DNA of 52,337 bases from a virus: positions 1 through 52,337 of IMG/VR virus record IMGVR_UViG_3300036770_004836; one strand, 5' to 3'. Below the pieces are notes generated by a model, which did no database searches, was not told the origin of the DNA, and saw nothing but the letters and a program-made list of their open reading frames with translations. A program made the translations under genes and the position numbers. Position 1 is the first letter of the stretch. Each line of letters begins with the position of its first letter. Shown piece by piece: positions 42,962-51,800 of this stretch.

Positions 42962-44403
42962 ATTCCAACGTTAATATGTATTATGTTATCAATAGTATTT
43001 TTACCGTATTCCCTAAATGTGCAATTCGAGATTCCGTCATCTTTGAAATTAACACTATTATTTAACACTTCATTATGATATCTCAACTGATTGAATCGAG
43101 TTGTTTGATTTTTCCAACCTCCGTTTTCATATCCATTCTCTTCGTGTGGTAATAATTTGAATGTTGATGGTCTACGATAAGGGATTTTAATTTCTTTGTA
43201 TTCATCAAATGTATATCCAACTATTTCACAATTATAAATCCATGCATTATTACGTTTTTCACTTAAGTCAATAAGTTGGTATCCTTTGATGAATTTTGCA
43301 TCATAATATAGAATTAACTTATAATCTGATTTATAATTCCCGAAGTTTTGAGTGAGCCCAAAAAATTTGTTCTTAGAGATTTCTTCAATTTCATCATCAT
43401 CCAATATATCATTATAAACCGCAAAAGAACTAATTGACCCCTTAAAAAAGTTGTTATCTTTTTCTCGATGAGGGTTACCACAACCTAAATAAAAATTAGG
43501 TTCTTTTGAATAATCATAGAAAGTCCCAATTCTCTTCGTATCAACCAGTTTACCGTTTTGATACATTGAAAATACTTTTTCATCTCTATCAATTGTAACT
43601 GTAATATTTGTTTTGAAGTTTGGAAGTATGTCACTGTGTATAAAAACAACTCTTTTGTTATCTGTGAATATTTGAAAGGTATATCTCCGATATGAATTAT
43701 AGGTGATTGTACAATCATATCCTGGTATGGAAAAAATAGACATGATATCCTCACTTTTATTAGTGTCTAACTCCAAATCCTCAGGACTAAATGACACGAA
43801 TATTGTAATTTTTCCATTGGGGTTATAACTTGATGTATTAATAAAATCGAAGATATTAGGTGCTTTTACATAAGCGTTTTTCCCATTAAACTTCAATGCC
43901 GCAGTATCCCCCCCATCTATTCTAACTTCTTTACTATCTAATGGTATGTTGAAACTTTTACACCTGTACAATAAATCATCATCTTCATATCCCCATCCCC
44001 AATAATTGTTAGAATATCCATTTATCTCCTCAAATGTTTTTATTGGGAATAGTGTCACCCCTCCAAAATATTGGTCAAAAACAATTCTATTAAAATCTTC
44101 AGTCCCTATCAGATTGGTTGCTAAATGAAGTGGCACATCACTATAGGAATAATCCACTTCTTCAGGTAACATATCCAAGTCATGAAATACCACATAATCA
44201 CAACCCATTTTTTTAGCATAAATTGTCCCAATGTTTAACAGTTTTCCTCTGTTAAAACTTTTTGCATCATCTTGCTCCACAATAATTAGGGAATAATTAA
44301 TATCTGACTTGGATAGGTATTCTGTGATATGACTTTTGAATTTCATCAAATCAAAATACCTATCCCTATAGGGCACAATTATTCCTAACTTGTGATTACT
44401 CAT
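42958..44403 (-). CDS. GT7-like galactosyltransferase with an inserted ConA-like domain, copy 2
   Basis: A 481-residue paralogue with the same split layout. First GT7 part: IVPYRDRYFDL, FNRGKLLNIG, FHDLDMLP, YFGGVTLFP, NGYSNNYWGWGYEDDD (Glu140 onward). Insert (about 170-395): ALKFNGKNAYVKAPNIFDF, FSMYQNGKLVD, NFYLGCG, SISSFAVYND, the canonical LamG_3 pattern. GT7 end: IPYRRPSTFKL, RFNQLRYHNEVL, VNFKDDGISNCTF, IIHINVGI. At the metal-ligand position the first copy has His396 while this one has Tyr409, so activity or metal use may differ. Overlaps the 44396 gene by 8 bases. Confidence 0.82.
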   Translation of the reverse strand: MSNHKLGIIVPYRDRYFDLMKFKSHITEYLSKSDINYSLIIVEQDDAKSFNRGKLLNIGTIYAKKMGCDYVVFHDLDMLPEEVDYSYSDVPLHLATNLIGTEDFNRIVFDQYFGGVTLFPIKTFEEINGYSNNYWGWGYEDDDLLYRCKSFNIPLDSKEVRIDGGDTAALKFNGKNAYVKAPNIFDFINTSSYNPNGKITIFVSFSPEDLELDTNKSEDIMSIFSIPGYDCTITYNSYRRYTFQIFTDNKRVVFIHSDILPNFKTNITVTIDRDEKVFSMYQNGKLVDTKRIGTFYDYSKEPNFYLGCGNPHREKDNNFFKGSISSFAVYNDILDDDEIEEISKNKFFGLTQNFGNYKSDYKLILYYDAKFIKGYQLIDLSEKRNNAWIYNCEIVGYTFDEYKEIKIPYRRPSTFKLLPHEENGYENGGWKNQTTRFNQLRYHNEVLNNSVNFKDDGISNCTFREYGKNTIDNIIHINVGI

Positions 44404-44602
44404 CTACTGTTGTATCTTCTTCTATTTTTACCGTCTTATGCCATTCTGCAAGATAGTATTGGATTCTATCTCCCCACTCTTTTTTATCAATTTCCTCAAC
44501 CCAAACTGTGAGGGCATCTAAAGTGTTTGCAATTTTTTCTAAGGCTTTAACTTTTCGTTGTTCCAACAAAAATTTTTCTTTTTCTACGTCTAACTCTGTC
44601 AT
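44396..44602 (-). CDS. Small coiled-coil hypothetical protein, 68 residues
   Basis: A 68-residue, highly charged, helical protein: EKEKFLLEQRKVKALEKIANTLDAL has heptad-like Leu/Val/Ile spacing, then WVEEIDKKEWGDRIQYYLAEWHK with four Trp, and an acidic end. Short proteins with an EKIAxTLxAL helix are common in phage genomes. Its genes overlap both neighbours (ATGA with the upstream GT), which supports it as real. No function assignable. Confidence 0.65.
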   Translation of the reverse strand: MTELDVEKEKFLLEQRKVKALEKIANTLDALTVWVEEIDKKEWGDRIQYYLAEWHKTVKIEEDTTVDE

Positions 44603-45456
44603 ATCGAAGCTATTTTATTAATCAAATTATTCCATTTTCTATATCTATTGTACTCATCATACCCTGAAGAGGACTCTATCATAAAATCTTCATTATTCAA
44701 ATCTATTAAAAAATTTGATTTTTCCAACTCCGTATACATTTTCATATACTCATCAGAATATGAATATTCTTTATTTGTATCTGCAACTCTTTTTATTCTT
44801 TCGATAGATGTGATATCCCATTTGAAATGATGGACTTGAACAGAATGAGTACTTATAGGTGCAATCAAAGGGTGACCCCAACCTTGCCACTTCCAAGTGG
44901 TATGGTTATCAACTTTTGCATAATGTTGGCCAGGTGTTAAAGTTACCCATCCTCGACTCAAACAAATTTTATTTGGACATGCATAACTCATCGGATATCT
45001 AAAAAATCCCATGACAGGAAATTGTTTCCAAATACTAACATCATCTTTGATTTCAGGGAAAGTTCCACCTTCCCCAATTCTATCGATGAAACCGCCTCTC
45101 ACAATATCCCATCCATTTTTCTCACAATCCAAAACTAACTTTTGAATATTGTCTTGGGGATATAAATGGAATTCATCAATGTCTGCAACAATCCACCAAT
45201 CATTTTTATGTCTCGACTTTACCTCATTGTACAAGTCGGTAACCATTTCCCAATCAAAATTATGGTGATGAACTTCTTTCACAACACTAACATTATTATA
45301 CTTCGAAATAATGTTTTTAACTTGTTCACTTATGTTAGGATGTAGATCTGAGTTATAGCAAGCAATTTGTATCTCACTGACATACTTTTGATAATGTTTA
45401 ATAAAATGTGGCAGTAAATTAATCCCATGTCCAATGACTGTGACCAATCTTATCAT
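44599..45456 (-). CDS. Glycosyltransferase family 2/92-like protein
   Basis: A 285-residue protein when started at the ATG at 45456, which overlaps the upstream stop (ATGA); an ATG at 45465 gives 288 residues. RLVTVIGHGINLLPHFIKHYQKY is a GT-A start, WWIVADIDEFHLYP carries the D-x-D-E-F metal motif typical of GT92/DUF23-like and Glyco_tranf_2_4 enzymes, and THSVQVHHFKW is the C-terminal His motif. It probably transfers a hexose. It is co-transcribed with the epimerase upstream. Confidence 0.75.
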   Translation of the reverse strand: MIRLVTVIGHGINLLPHFIKHYQKYVSEIQIACYNSDLHPNISEQVKNIISKYNNVSVVKEVHHHNFDWEMVTDLYNEVKSRHKNDWWIVADIDEFHLYPQDNIQKLVLDCEKNGWDIVRGGFIDRIGEGGTFPEIKDDVSIWKQFPVMGFFRYPMSYACPNKICLSRGWVTLTPGQHYAKVDNHTTWKWQGWGHPLIAPISTHSVQVHHFKWDITSIERIKRVADTNKEYSYSDEYMKMYTELEKSNFLIDLNNEDFMIESSSGYDEYNRYRKWNNLINKIASI

Positions 45457-46445
45457 TTTTTCCAAAAACTATAAATCCCTTTATCTAATTCATAATCACT
45501 CCAAACAAATCTATCTCTCATTGGTTGTTTCTGAACCCAATTCCACATTTTAGTCAAACCTTCTTTTAATGTAGTTTCATGTTTGAATCCTAAAATGTCG
45601 ACAGACTTTTGGAATGTTGGTATCGAATGTTTGACTTCATGTCTACTCTCTAAGTGAACAACATCACCATCACCTATAACTTCTCTCAAAATTTTTGAAG
45701 CTTCGTTAATCGATATTTCTTCCACCCCTCCCAAGTTAATAATCTCCTTTGATGCTTCAGGTCTTACTGCTGCATTCCACAATGGTTCAAGAGAATCATC
45801 AATGAAAGAAAATGCTCGAGTTTGTTCACCATCACCAAAAATGGTCATTAGTTTCCCAGTCATATGCTGGTACATCCAAATACCTAAAACATTTCGGTAC
45901 TTATCCCAAATGTTTTGTTTTATACCATAAACATTATGTGGACGAATAATACACCAATCTAATCCATGCTGTTCACCTGCAATTTGAATGTCCATTTCAC
46001 ACCCATACTTTGCAACCCCATACGGGTCAATTGGTTTTGGTATTTGATTTTCATCAAAAACACCGCCATAACCGTGTCCGTATACTGCAAGAGTAGATGT
46101 GAAAATTAAACGCTTTACGTCATGTTTAATACATTCATTAATAACATTTGCAGTTGCAACTAAGTTGTTTTCATAATTATATTTTCTTATGAATGGAGAC
46201 AATCCTTCCGCAGCATAAGCCGCAAGGTGATATACATAGTCTGGTTTGTAGGTTTCAAAAATTTCTGACAATTCATCAGATTTACAATCAATGTTAAAAA
46301 ATTTTACGTCAGGATGTATGTTCTCAATGTATCCTCCACTCAAGTTATCCACACCTATTATTTCAATATCTGACTTATGTTCAATTACCCAATCAGCAAG
46401 TCTAGATCCTAAAAGACCCGCAACTCCTGTGATTAATATTCTCAT
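45453..46445 (-). CDS. NAD-dependent nucleotide-sugar epimerase (UDP-glucose 4-epimerase-like)
   Basis: A 330-residue extended SDR with all motifs intact: ILITGVAGLLGSRL, YHLAAYAAEG, FTSTLAVYGHG (Ser-Thr), DPYGVAKYGCE (Tyr-x-x-x-Lys), IIRPHNVYGIKQNIWD, FGDGEQTRAFSFIDD. This set is typical of UDP-hexose 4-epimerases and UDP-glucuronate epimerases. It could supply UDP-galactose or UDP-GalNAc to the two GT7-like enzymes encoded 1-4 kb downstream, or epimerise the uronic acid made by the 6-dehydrogenase. ATGA overlaps at both ends. Confidence 0.85.
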   Translation of the reverse strand: MRILITGVAGLLGSRLADWVIEHKSDIEIIGVDNLSGGYIENIHPDVKFFNIDCKSDELSEIFETYKPDYVYHLAAYAAEGLSPFIRKYNYENNLVATANVINECIKHDVKRLIFTSTLAVYGHGYGGVFDENQIPKPIDPYGVAKYGCEMDIQIAGEQHGLDWCIIRPHNVYGIKQNIWDKYRNVLGIWMYQHMTGKLMTIFGDGEQTRAFSFIDDSLEPLWNAAVRPEASKEIINLGGVEEISINEASKILREVIGDGDVVHLESRHEVKHSIPTFQKSVDILGFKHETTLKEGLTKMWNWVQKQPMRDRFVWSDYELDKGIYSFWKK

Positions 46446-47176
46446 ATTTTATTTTTTTTATTTATTATCGTAATACCAGTCGATGATGGTTTATCCATTA
46501 ATATACGGAAATTATGTAAACTTATCAAGTTCCATTCAGTACTTTGTTGTAACTCTCCAACCAGTTTAGAAGGCCCATCAAATGAATGATGGTCTTTTTT
46601 TGAATCTTCAGAGACAATTAAACTTTTTTCATAGTTTTTATCTGTATCATGTAAAACTATAACACCTTTTTCAGTCAAAAGTTTTGAGTACAAATAGAAA
46701 TCTTTCTTAACACCTTCATACGAGTGGTCACCATCAATAAATAAAAAATCAATTTTAATATCTTGTCGAACAAAAAAATTATAATACGCATCTTCAGAAG
46801 TTGATTTAATTAATCTAGGATGAAAATTTTTTCTAAAAAAAGAATCTTCATCATCAACATTGGTGGGGCCACCAACACCGTTACATGCGTCAACCAAATA
46901 GGTAACACCAATATCTCCCCAATTATAATCAGGATTACCTTCAAATATATTTTGATTGTGTAAATCAACTCTTGCTTGAGTCATTATTCTTGGTATGAAC
47001 CCTCCACCTGAACCAATACAAACACACACTTTAGCTCTCATGTGTTGTATCAAAGAATATACCATCATCCCATCACCTAAATGGGATTTGGTTGCCCCAT
47101 GAGTCCACAAGTATGGTACTAAATCACCATCATTTGCAGTTATGTATTTTTCAATATAGGGTTGATTTGTAATCAT
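46442..47176 (-). CDS. Class I SAM methyltransferase (Methyltransf_24/cephalosporin-hydroxylase-like)
   Basis: A 244-residue protein. CVCIGSGGGFIPRIMTQA is a motif I-like loop, YLVDACNG the following acidic strand, and IDFLFIDGDHSYEGVKKDFYLYSKLLTEKGVIVLHDTD the characteristic D-G-D-H-x-Y...D-x-x-x-x-x-x-L...G-G-x-x-x-x-H-D block of O-methyltransferases acting on glycans. The same block is in the methyltransferase module of the 1495-residue protein. Likely sugar O-methylation. 14-base gap upstream. Confidence 0.75.
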   Translation of the reverse strand: MITNQPYIEKYITANDGDLVPYLWTHGATKSHLGDGMMVYSLIQHMRAKVCVCIGSGGGFIPRIMTQARVDLHNQNIFEGNPDYNWGDIGVTYLVDACNGVGGPTNVDDEDSFFRKNFHPRLIKSTSEDAYYNFFVRQDIKIDFLFIDGDHSYEGVKKDFYLYSKLLTEKGVIVLHDTDKNYEKSLIVSEDSKKDHHSFDGPSKLVGELQQSTEWNLISLHNFRILMDKPSSTGITIINKKNKI

Positions 47177-47190
47177 GAAAATAATTAAAA

Positions 47191-47859
47191 TTATTTACTC
47201 TTTTTTTGAATGTTTGCCTCCAAGTTTTTACCATACGCATACGTTCCAATATGATAAATCTCATTACTTAGATTCGTGTCAACCTTAACTTGATACCCAA
47301 GTTTGTTTAATTTCTTAAATAAAGTGAAATCTTCCCCTCCCCAATCTTTGGTTTTGGGTTGATAGGTGTATTCAAAATATGGTTTAGTTAACTTTTGGAA
47401 TATTGATGTTTTCATTAAAACACATCCCATACCAATAGCCTCAACTGTAACCAATTTATCTTCGGATTGTAACGGAATCCAACTTTCCCAATCGTTAGTA
47501 TCCGTGAACGCAACTGACTTAAATGGAAATGATCTTTTCATATAGTTACAAGCAACTATATCTTGTTTATGTGCAAGTAACCTTAATAAAGTTGTTGGGG
47601 GGAACATCATATCACTATCTAACCAAAGTACCCACTCAGATTTCATATCTATTGCTTGTCCAATCAGGGTTTCTCTTTGATTGATTAGTATGGTTGAGGC
47701 GTCAAAAAAAAGATGGACATCAATTCCCATCTGAGTCGTAGTTTTTATTAAATTACCAAGTGAAAGTGAAAAATGAGAATACACAGTATCTCTTGTTGGG
47801 ACTAATATGGAAACCGATGTAGGTATTCCTTCCCATATTGTATTTGTGTAGACACTCAT
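47191..47859 (-). CDS. Glycosyltransferase family 2-like protein
   Basis: A 222-residue GT-A protein. VSILVPTRDTVYSHF start, WVLWLDSDMMFPPTTLLRLL with the D-x-D metal motif, IVACNYMKR, VEAIGMGCVLMKTSIF, and DWGGEDFTLFKKLNKLGY with the G-G-E-D catalytic-acid region. Short GT2-like proteins of this layout occur in many phage and algal-virus genomes. It is coupled to the hypothetical at 47856 by ATGA. Donor unknown. Confidence 0.8.
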   Translation of the reverse strand: MSVYTNTIWEGIPTSVSILVPTRDTVYSHFSLSLGNLIKTTTQMGIDVHLFFDASTILINQRETLIGQAIDMKSEWVLWLDSDMMFPPTTLLRLLAHKQDIVACNYMKRSFPFKSVAFTDTNDWESWIPLQSEDKLVTVEAIGMGCVLMKTSIFQKLTKPYFEYTYQPKTKDWGGEDFTLFKKLNKLGYQVKVDTNLSNEIYHIGTYAYGKNLEANIQKKSK

Positions 47860-48302
47860 TTTACACCAGAAATTTTAGAAGTATCCATTTCAGATTCGGT
47901 TATTGTCTCATTAATAGTTCTAATGAGTTCTTTTGTCCGTTTCATAACTAACTTAAAGTCTACCACCGGTAAATTACTAATAATTGAAAAAGTTTCTTTG
48001 GAATACCTACCATCTAAAAGTATCTCAACCGCAGCTCTTCTTGAAAATTTTTCAACAGTTGCCCATCTACTATAGTCAGAATCATTATTCAGTAACTTTT
48101 GTAAATTTTCATTGTTTTGTTTTTTCAAAATATTTTCCATAATACTAATTTCTTCAATTGAATCATTAGTTTTTGGTGTGTGGTTTAATTGATTATATCT
48201 ATCAATAAAGTTTATCAATTTTTCCTTATCATATTCAATTCCTGACCACACAATATGTTTTAATTCATACTCAGATAAAAAATTTTTGTAATCAAACTTC
48301 AT
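47856..48302 (-). CDS. Hypothetical protein, 148 residues
   Basis: No recognised domain. Mostly helical and charged: a 60-residue N-terminal part with YNQLNHTPKTNDS linker, then LKKQNNENLQKLL, FSRRAAVEILLDGRY and VMKRTKELIRTINETITESEM. It is the first gene downstream of an 81-base gap that separates virion-protein genes from the glycan block, so it may begin the operon. Its product may be regulatory or structural; nothing in the sequence decides. Confidence 0.65.
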   Translation of the reverse strand: MKFDYKNFLSEYELKHIVWSGIEYDKEKLINFIDRYNQLNHTPKTNDSIEEISIMENILKKQNNENLQKLLNNDSDYSRWATVEKFSRRAAVEILLDGRYSKETFSIISNLPVVDFKLVMKRTKELIRTINETITESEMDTSKISGVK

Positions 48303-48383
48303 AATTATTTTTTATAAAAATATACAAAATATAATTACTTTTCTGAAGATTAGTGGAGTTAATATGATGAAGATTTTAGATAA
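48303..48383 (-). promoter_or_regulatory. 81-base spacer ahead of the glycan block; candidate promoter region
   Basis: Very A/T-rich spacer with no gene. Reading the minus strand, TATATTTTG lies about 22 bases before the ATG at 48302 and is near the Bacteroidota -7 consensus (TAnnTTTG), but no upstream TTG at the right distance was found. It is proposed as the start of the glycan operon because it is the gap between the virion genes and the accessory block. Weak evidence. Confidence 0.25.
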
Positions 48384-48812
48384 TTAAGGACATCCACTCT
48401 GACCTGATTGTATTATTATTGTACTATTAACAGTTTGTTGTGGAGAAGATGTACCTGCTGCGTTGTCCCAAATCCAATAACCACTAGTTACCGGATCGAA
48501 ATATCTTTGATTAGTTAATATTGGAGTAATAGTGGTATCATAGTTAGGTTGTCCACCAGTACATCCATTAAGAGTATAATATAAAGTACCATCACAAACA
48601 TAATCATCAGGTGTAGTCAATCCTCCCATGTCAGCGGATAACGATGTTTGAGAACCAGCCGGAATTGATGAAACCCCAAGCGCTTGAGGGGGTTCTCTGA
48701 AGAACCCTAATACTCCATTAAGTGAAATATTATTTGTTGGAAGTGGAAATCCGAATGCATCATACACACACGACATCGCAATTTCAGTTCCTGTAGCCGG
48801 GGTAAGTCCCAT
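48384..48812 (-). CDS. Putative virion (tail/fibre-associated) protein
   Basis: A 142-residue protein rich in Gly, Thr, Ser, Pro and Asn, with few charged residues. LTPATGTEIAMSCVYDAFG and the Cys-containing loops (VCDGTLYYTLNGCTGG) give a beta-rich, structural look. YFDPVTSGYWIWDN and the C-terminal TIIIQSGQSGCP resemble short modules placed after fibre genes in environmental phages. It is located 75 bases after the S74 fibre gene, with a strong hairpin between. No enzyme motif. Confidence 0.6.
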   Translation of the reverse strand: MGLTPATGTEIAMSCVYDAFGFPLPTNNISLNGVLGFFREPPQALGVSSIPAGSQTSLSADMGGLTTPDDYVCDGTLYYTLNGCTGGQPNYDTTITPILTNQRYFDPVTSGYWIWDNAAGTSSPQQTVNSTIIIQSGQSGCP

Positions 48813-48835
48813 TAGTAATTAGTATTTTATATTGT

Positions 48836-48870
48836 AATCCCTATCTGAAATTATAAGTCAGATAGGGATT
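48836..48870 (-). terminator. 13-bp stem-loop between fibre gene and next gene
   Basis: Perfect inverted arms AATCCCTATCTGA (48836-48848) and TCAGATAGGGATT (48858-48870) with a 9-base loop, the most GC-containing sequence of this spacer. It follows the fibre gene's stop by 17 bases. No T-tract follows on the minus strand, so it may be an attenuator, an RNA-processing or stability hairpin, or a weak terminator. Confidence 0.55.
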
Positions 48871-48887
48871 TAATTGTATTATTGATT

Positions 48888-51800
48888 CTATTTTTTTATG
48901 ATGTTTTTTAATTCATCAATTTGAGTTTGTTGTTCTTTCACACATTCAATAAGAAGTGCGACAATCTTATCGTATTTAACCGCCAAGTAACCATTTTCTC
49001 TTCGTGTTACAACCTCAGGGATAACTTTTTCTATTTCCTGAGCAATAACCCCAATATCATGTCCTTCATTTTCATGAATACCTTCCATTGGAATCCAATC
49101 GTATTGATAACCTCCGATTTGGACAATTTTTTCAATTGGATTTTTAATTAAATTAATATTCTCCTTGAGTCGTATATCCGAACTATAGAATGCAATAACG
49201 TCATTCGTTGCTCTAATCAATCCGACTGTTGTAGGGGTATTGGTTCCAACACCAAGTGCTCCGTTTATATAAGCGGTGGTTCCATCGAATGTGAAGTTAA
49301 CTTCACCATTAATTGTTCCTGCGGTTCCTGTCGCGGTTAACACATAGTTGTTTGTGTTATTATTAATTGTCCCTAAACCTGACGATCCACTCGTTCCAGA
49401 GGTTCCAGATGTTCCTGATGAACCACTAGATCCTGAAGTTCCACTTGTTCCTGAAGTACCACTAGTTCCTGAAGATCCTGATGTTCCGCTAGTTCCTGAA
49501 GTTCCACTAGTTCCTGATGAACCACTAGATCCTGAAGTACCACTAGTTCCTGAAGTTCCACTTGTTCCTGAAGATCCTGATGTTCCGCTAGTACCTGAAG
49601 TACCACTAGTTCCTGATGAACCAGAGGTTCCGTTAGTTCCTGAAGTTCCACTTGTTCCAGATGATCCAGATGTTCCACTAGTTCCTGAAGTTCCACTCGT
49701 TCCCGAAGAACCCGAGGTTCCGTTAGTTCCTGATGTACCACTAGTTCCTGATGAACCTGATGTTCCGCTAGTCCCTGACGTACCACTAGTTCCTGATGAA
49801 CCTGATGTACCACTAGTACCTGATGAACCAGAAGTTCCGTCAGTCCCTGATGTACCACTAGTTCCTGATGAACCAGACGTTCCGTCAGTTCCACTTGTTC
49901 CAGATGTTCCACTTGTTCCTGAAGATCCTGATGTTCCACTAGTCCCTGAAGTACCACTAGTACCTGACGAACCAGAGGTTCCGTCAGTTCCACTTGTCCC
50001 ATCAGTTCCACTTGTTCCAGATGTTCCGCTAGTCCCTGAAGTACCACTAGTACCTGATGAACCAGAGGTTCCGTCAGTCCCTGATGTACCATCAGTTCCA
50101 CTTGTACCTGATGTTCCACTTGTTCCTGATGTCCCACTTGTTCCACTTGTTCCTGAAGATCCTGATGTACCACTAGTTCCTGAAGTACCACTAGTACCTG
50201 ATGAACCAGAGGTTCCGTCAGTCCCTGATGTACCATCAGTTCCACTTGTTCCACTTGTGCCTGATGTTCCACTAGTCCCTGAAGTACCACTAGTACCTGA
50301 TGAACCAGAGGTTCCACTAGTCCCTGATGTACCACTAGTACCTGATGAACCAGATGTTCCGTCAGTTCCACTTGTACCTGATGTTCCACTTGTTCCTGAA
50401 GATCCTGATGTACCACTAGTCCCTGAAGTACCACTAGTACCTGATGAACCAGAGGTTCCGTCAGTCCCTGATGTACCATCAGTTCCACTTGTACCTGATG
50501 TACCACTAGTCCCTGAAGTACCACTAGTACCTGATGAACCAGAGGTTCCGCTAGTCCCTGAAGTACCACTAGTACCTGATGAACCAGAGGTTCCGTCAGT
50601 CCCTGATGTACCATCAGTTCCACTTGTTCCTGATGTTCCACTTGTTCCACTTGTTCCTGAAGACCCTGATGTACCACTAGTTCCTGAAGATCCTGATGTT
50701 CCATCAGTTCCTGATGAACCAGAGGTTCCGTCAGTTCCACTTGTTCCAGATGTTCCGCTAGTCCCTGAAGTGCCACTTGTTCCTGATGTACCACTAGTTC
50801 CTGAGGATCCTGAGGTACCACTAGTTCCTGAAGAGCCAGATGTACCATTTATAATACCCAACGTAGTTTGCGCGTAGGAGTAATGTATACTACCTTCAGT
50901 CGCTAAGGTAACTGTTCCTGTGACACCTCCTGTATTTGTTGCACGTACCTTAACAAGTATTTGGTCCGAAACTGTGATAGTATATCCACTTTGATATACA
51001 TCAGAAATTTCCATCGTAAACGTTGGTGAATCCGATAGTATTGGTGTCGGATCTGATGCAAATAACAACGTTTCAGTACCTCCAGTTGTTCTTTTATATA
51101 CCTCACAGAATATATCAAAAGTGACACTAGCACTTGATTTATAACTATGTAAAAAGAATTGCCATATTCCCGCAGGAATTGAGGTAACTCCCGGAACACC
51201 TGTATCCGTTAAAAATGACTGAATTGTATCTGTTAAACCAGATGCAATCGATGGCGATGTTATAGTTTGTTCACCAGTATCCGTTGGAAAAATCGAAAAC
51301 TCCTTATATGGACCTGAAGTGATTGACTCATTGAAGTAGTATATTGCTCCCCCCGAAACACCATTTACACCTGATGTTCCACTAGTTCCTGAAGTACCAC
51401 TAGTCCCTGAAGTACCACTAGTACCTGATGAACCAGAGGTTCCGTCAGTTCCTGATGTACCACTTGTTCCTGATGATCCAGATGTTCCTGAAGTACCACT
51501 AGTTCCTGAAGATCCTGATGTTCCATCAGTTCCAGATGTTCCGCTAGTTCCTGATGATCCAGATGTTCCTGATGAACCAGAGGTTCCATCAGTTCCTGAT
51601 GTACCACTTGTTCCTGATGTCCCACTTGTTCCTGATGTCCCACTTGTTCCTGAGGAACCAGAAGTTCCATCGGTACCAGATGTTCCTGAAGTTCCACTTG
51701 TTCCTGATGATCCAGATGTTCCGTCGGTACCAGACGTTCCAGATGTTCCACTAGTTCCTGAAGATCCTGATGTTCCATCAGTTCCTGATGAACCAGAGGT

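Noticed and set aside
49373-50848. 491-codon minus-strand off-frame Gln/Leu/Val repeat, and a similar one at 51365-52318
   Set aside because: Frame-shifted readings of the same repeats. The frame with the S74 domain is continuous from 48888 to the window edge.
49348-50877. 509-codon plus-strand open frame of Val-Pro-x repeats
   Set aside because: It is the antisense of the Gly-Thr-Ser repeat. Period-9 DNA keeps several frames open; no folded domain or start context supports it.
48888-51068. Fibre gene starting at the TTG at 51068
   Set aside because: Translation upstream in the same frame is open through a folded domain and more repeats to the window edge, so the real start is outside.
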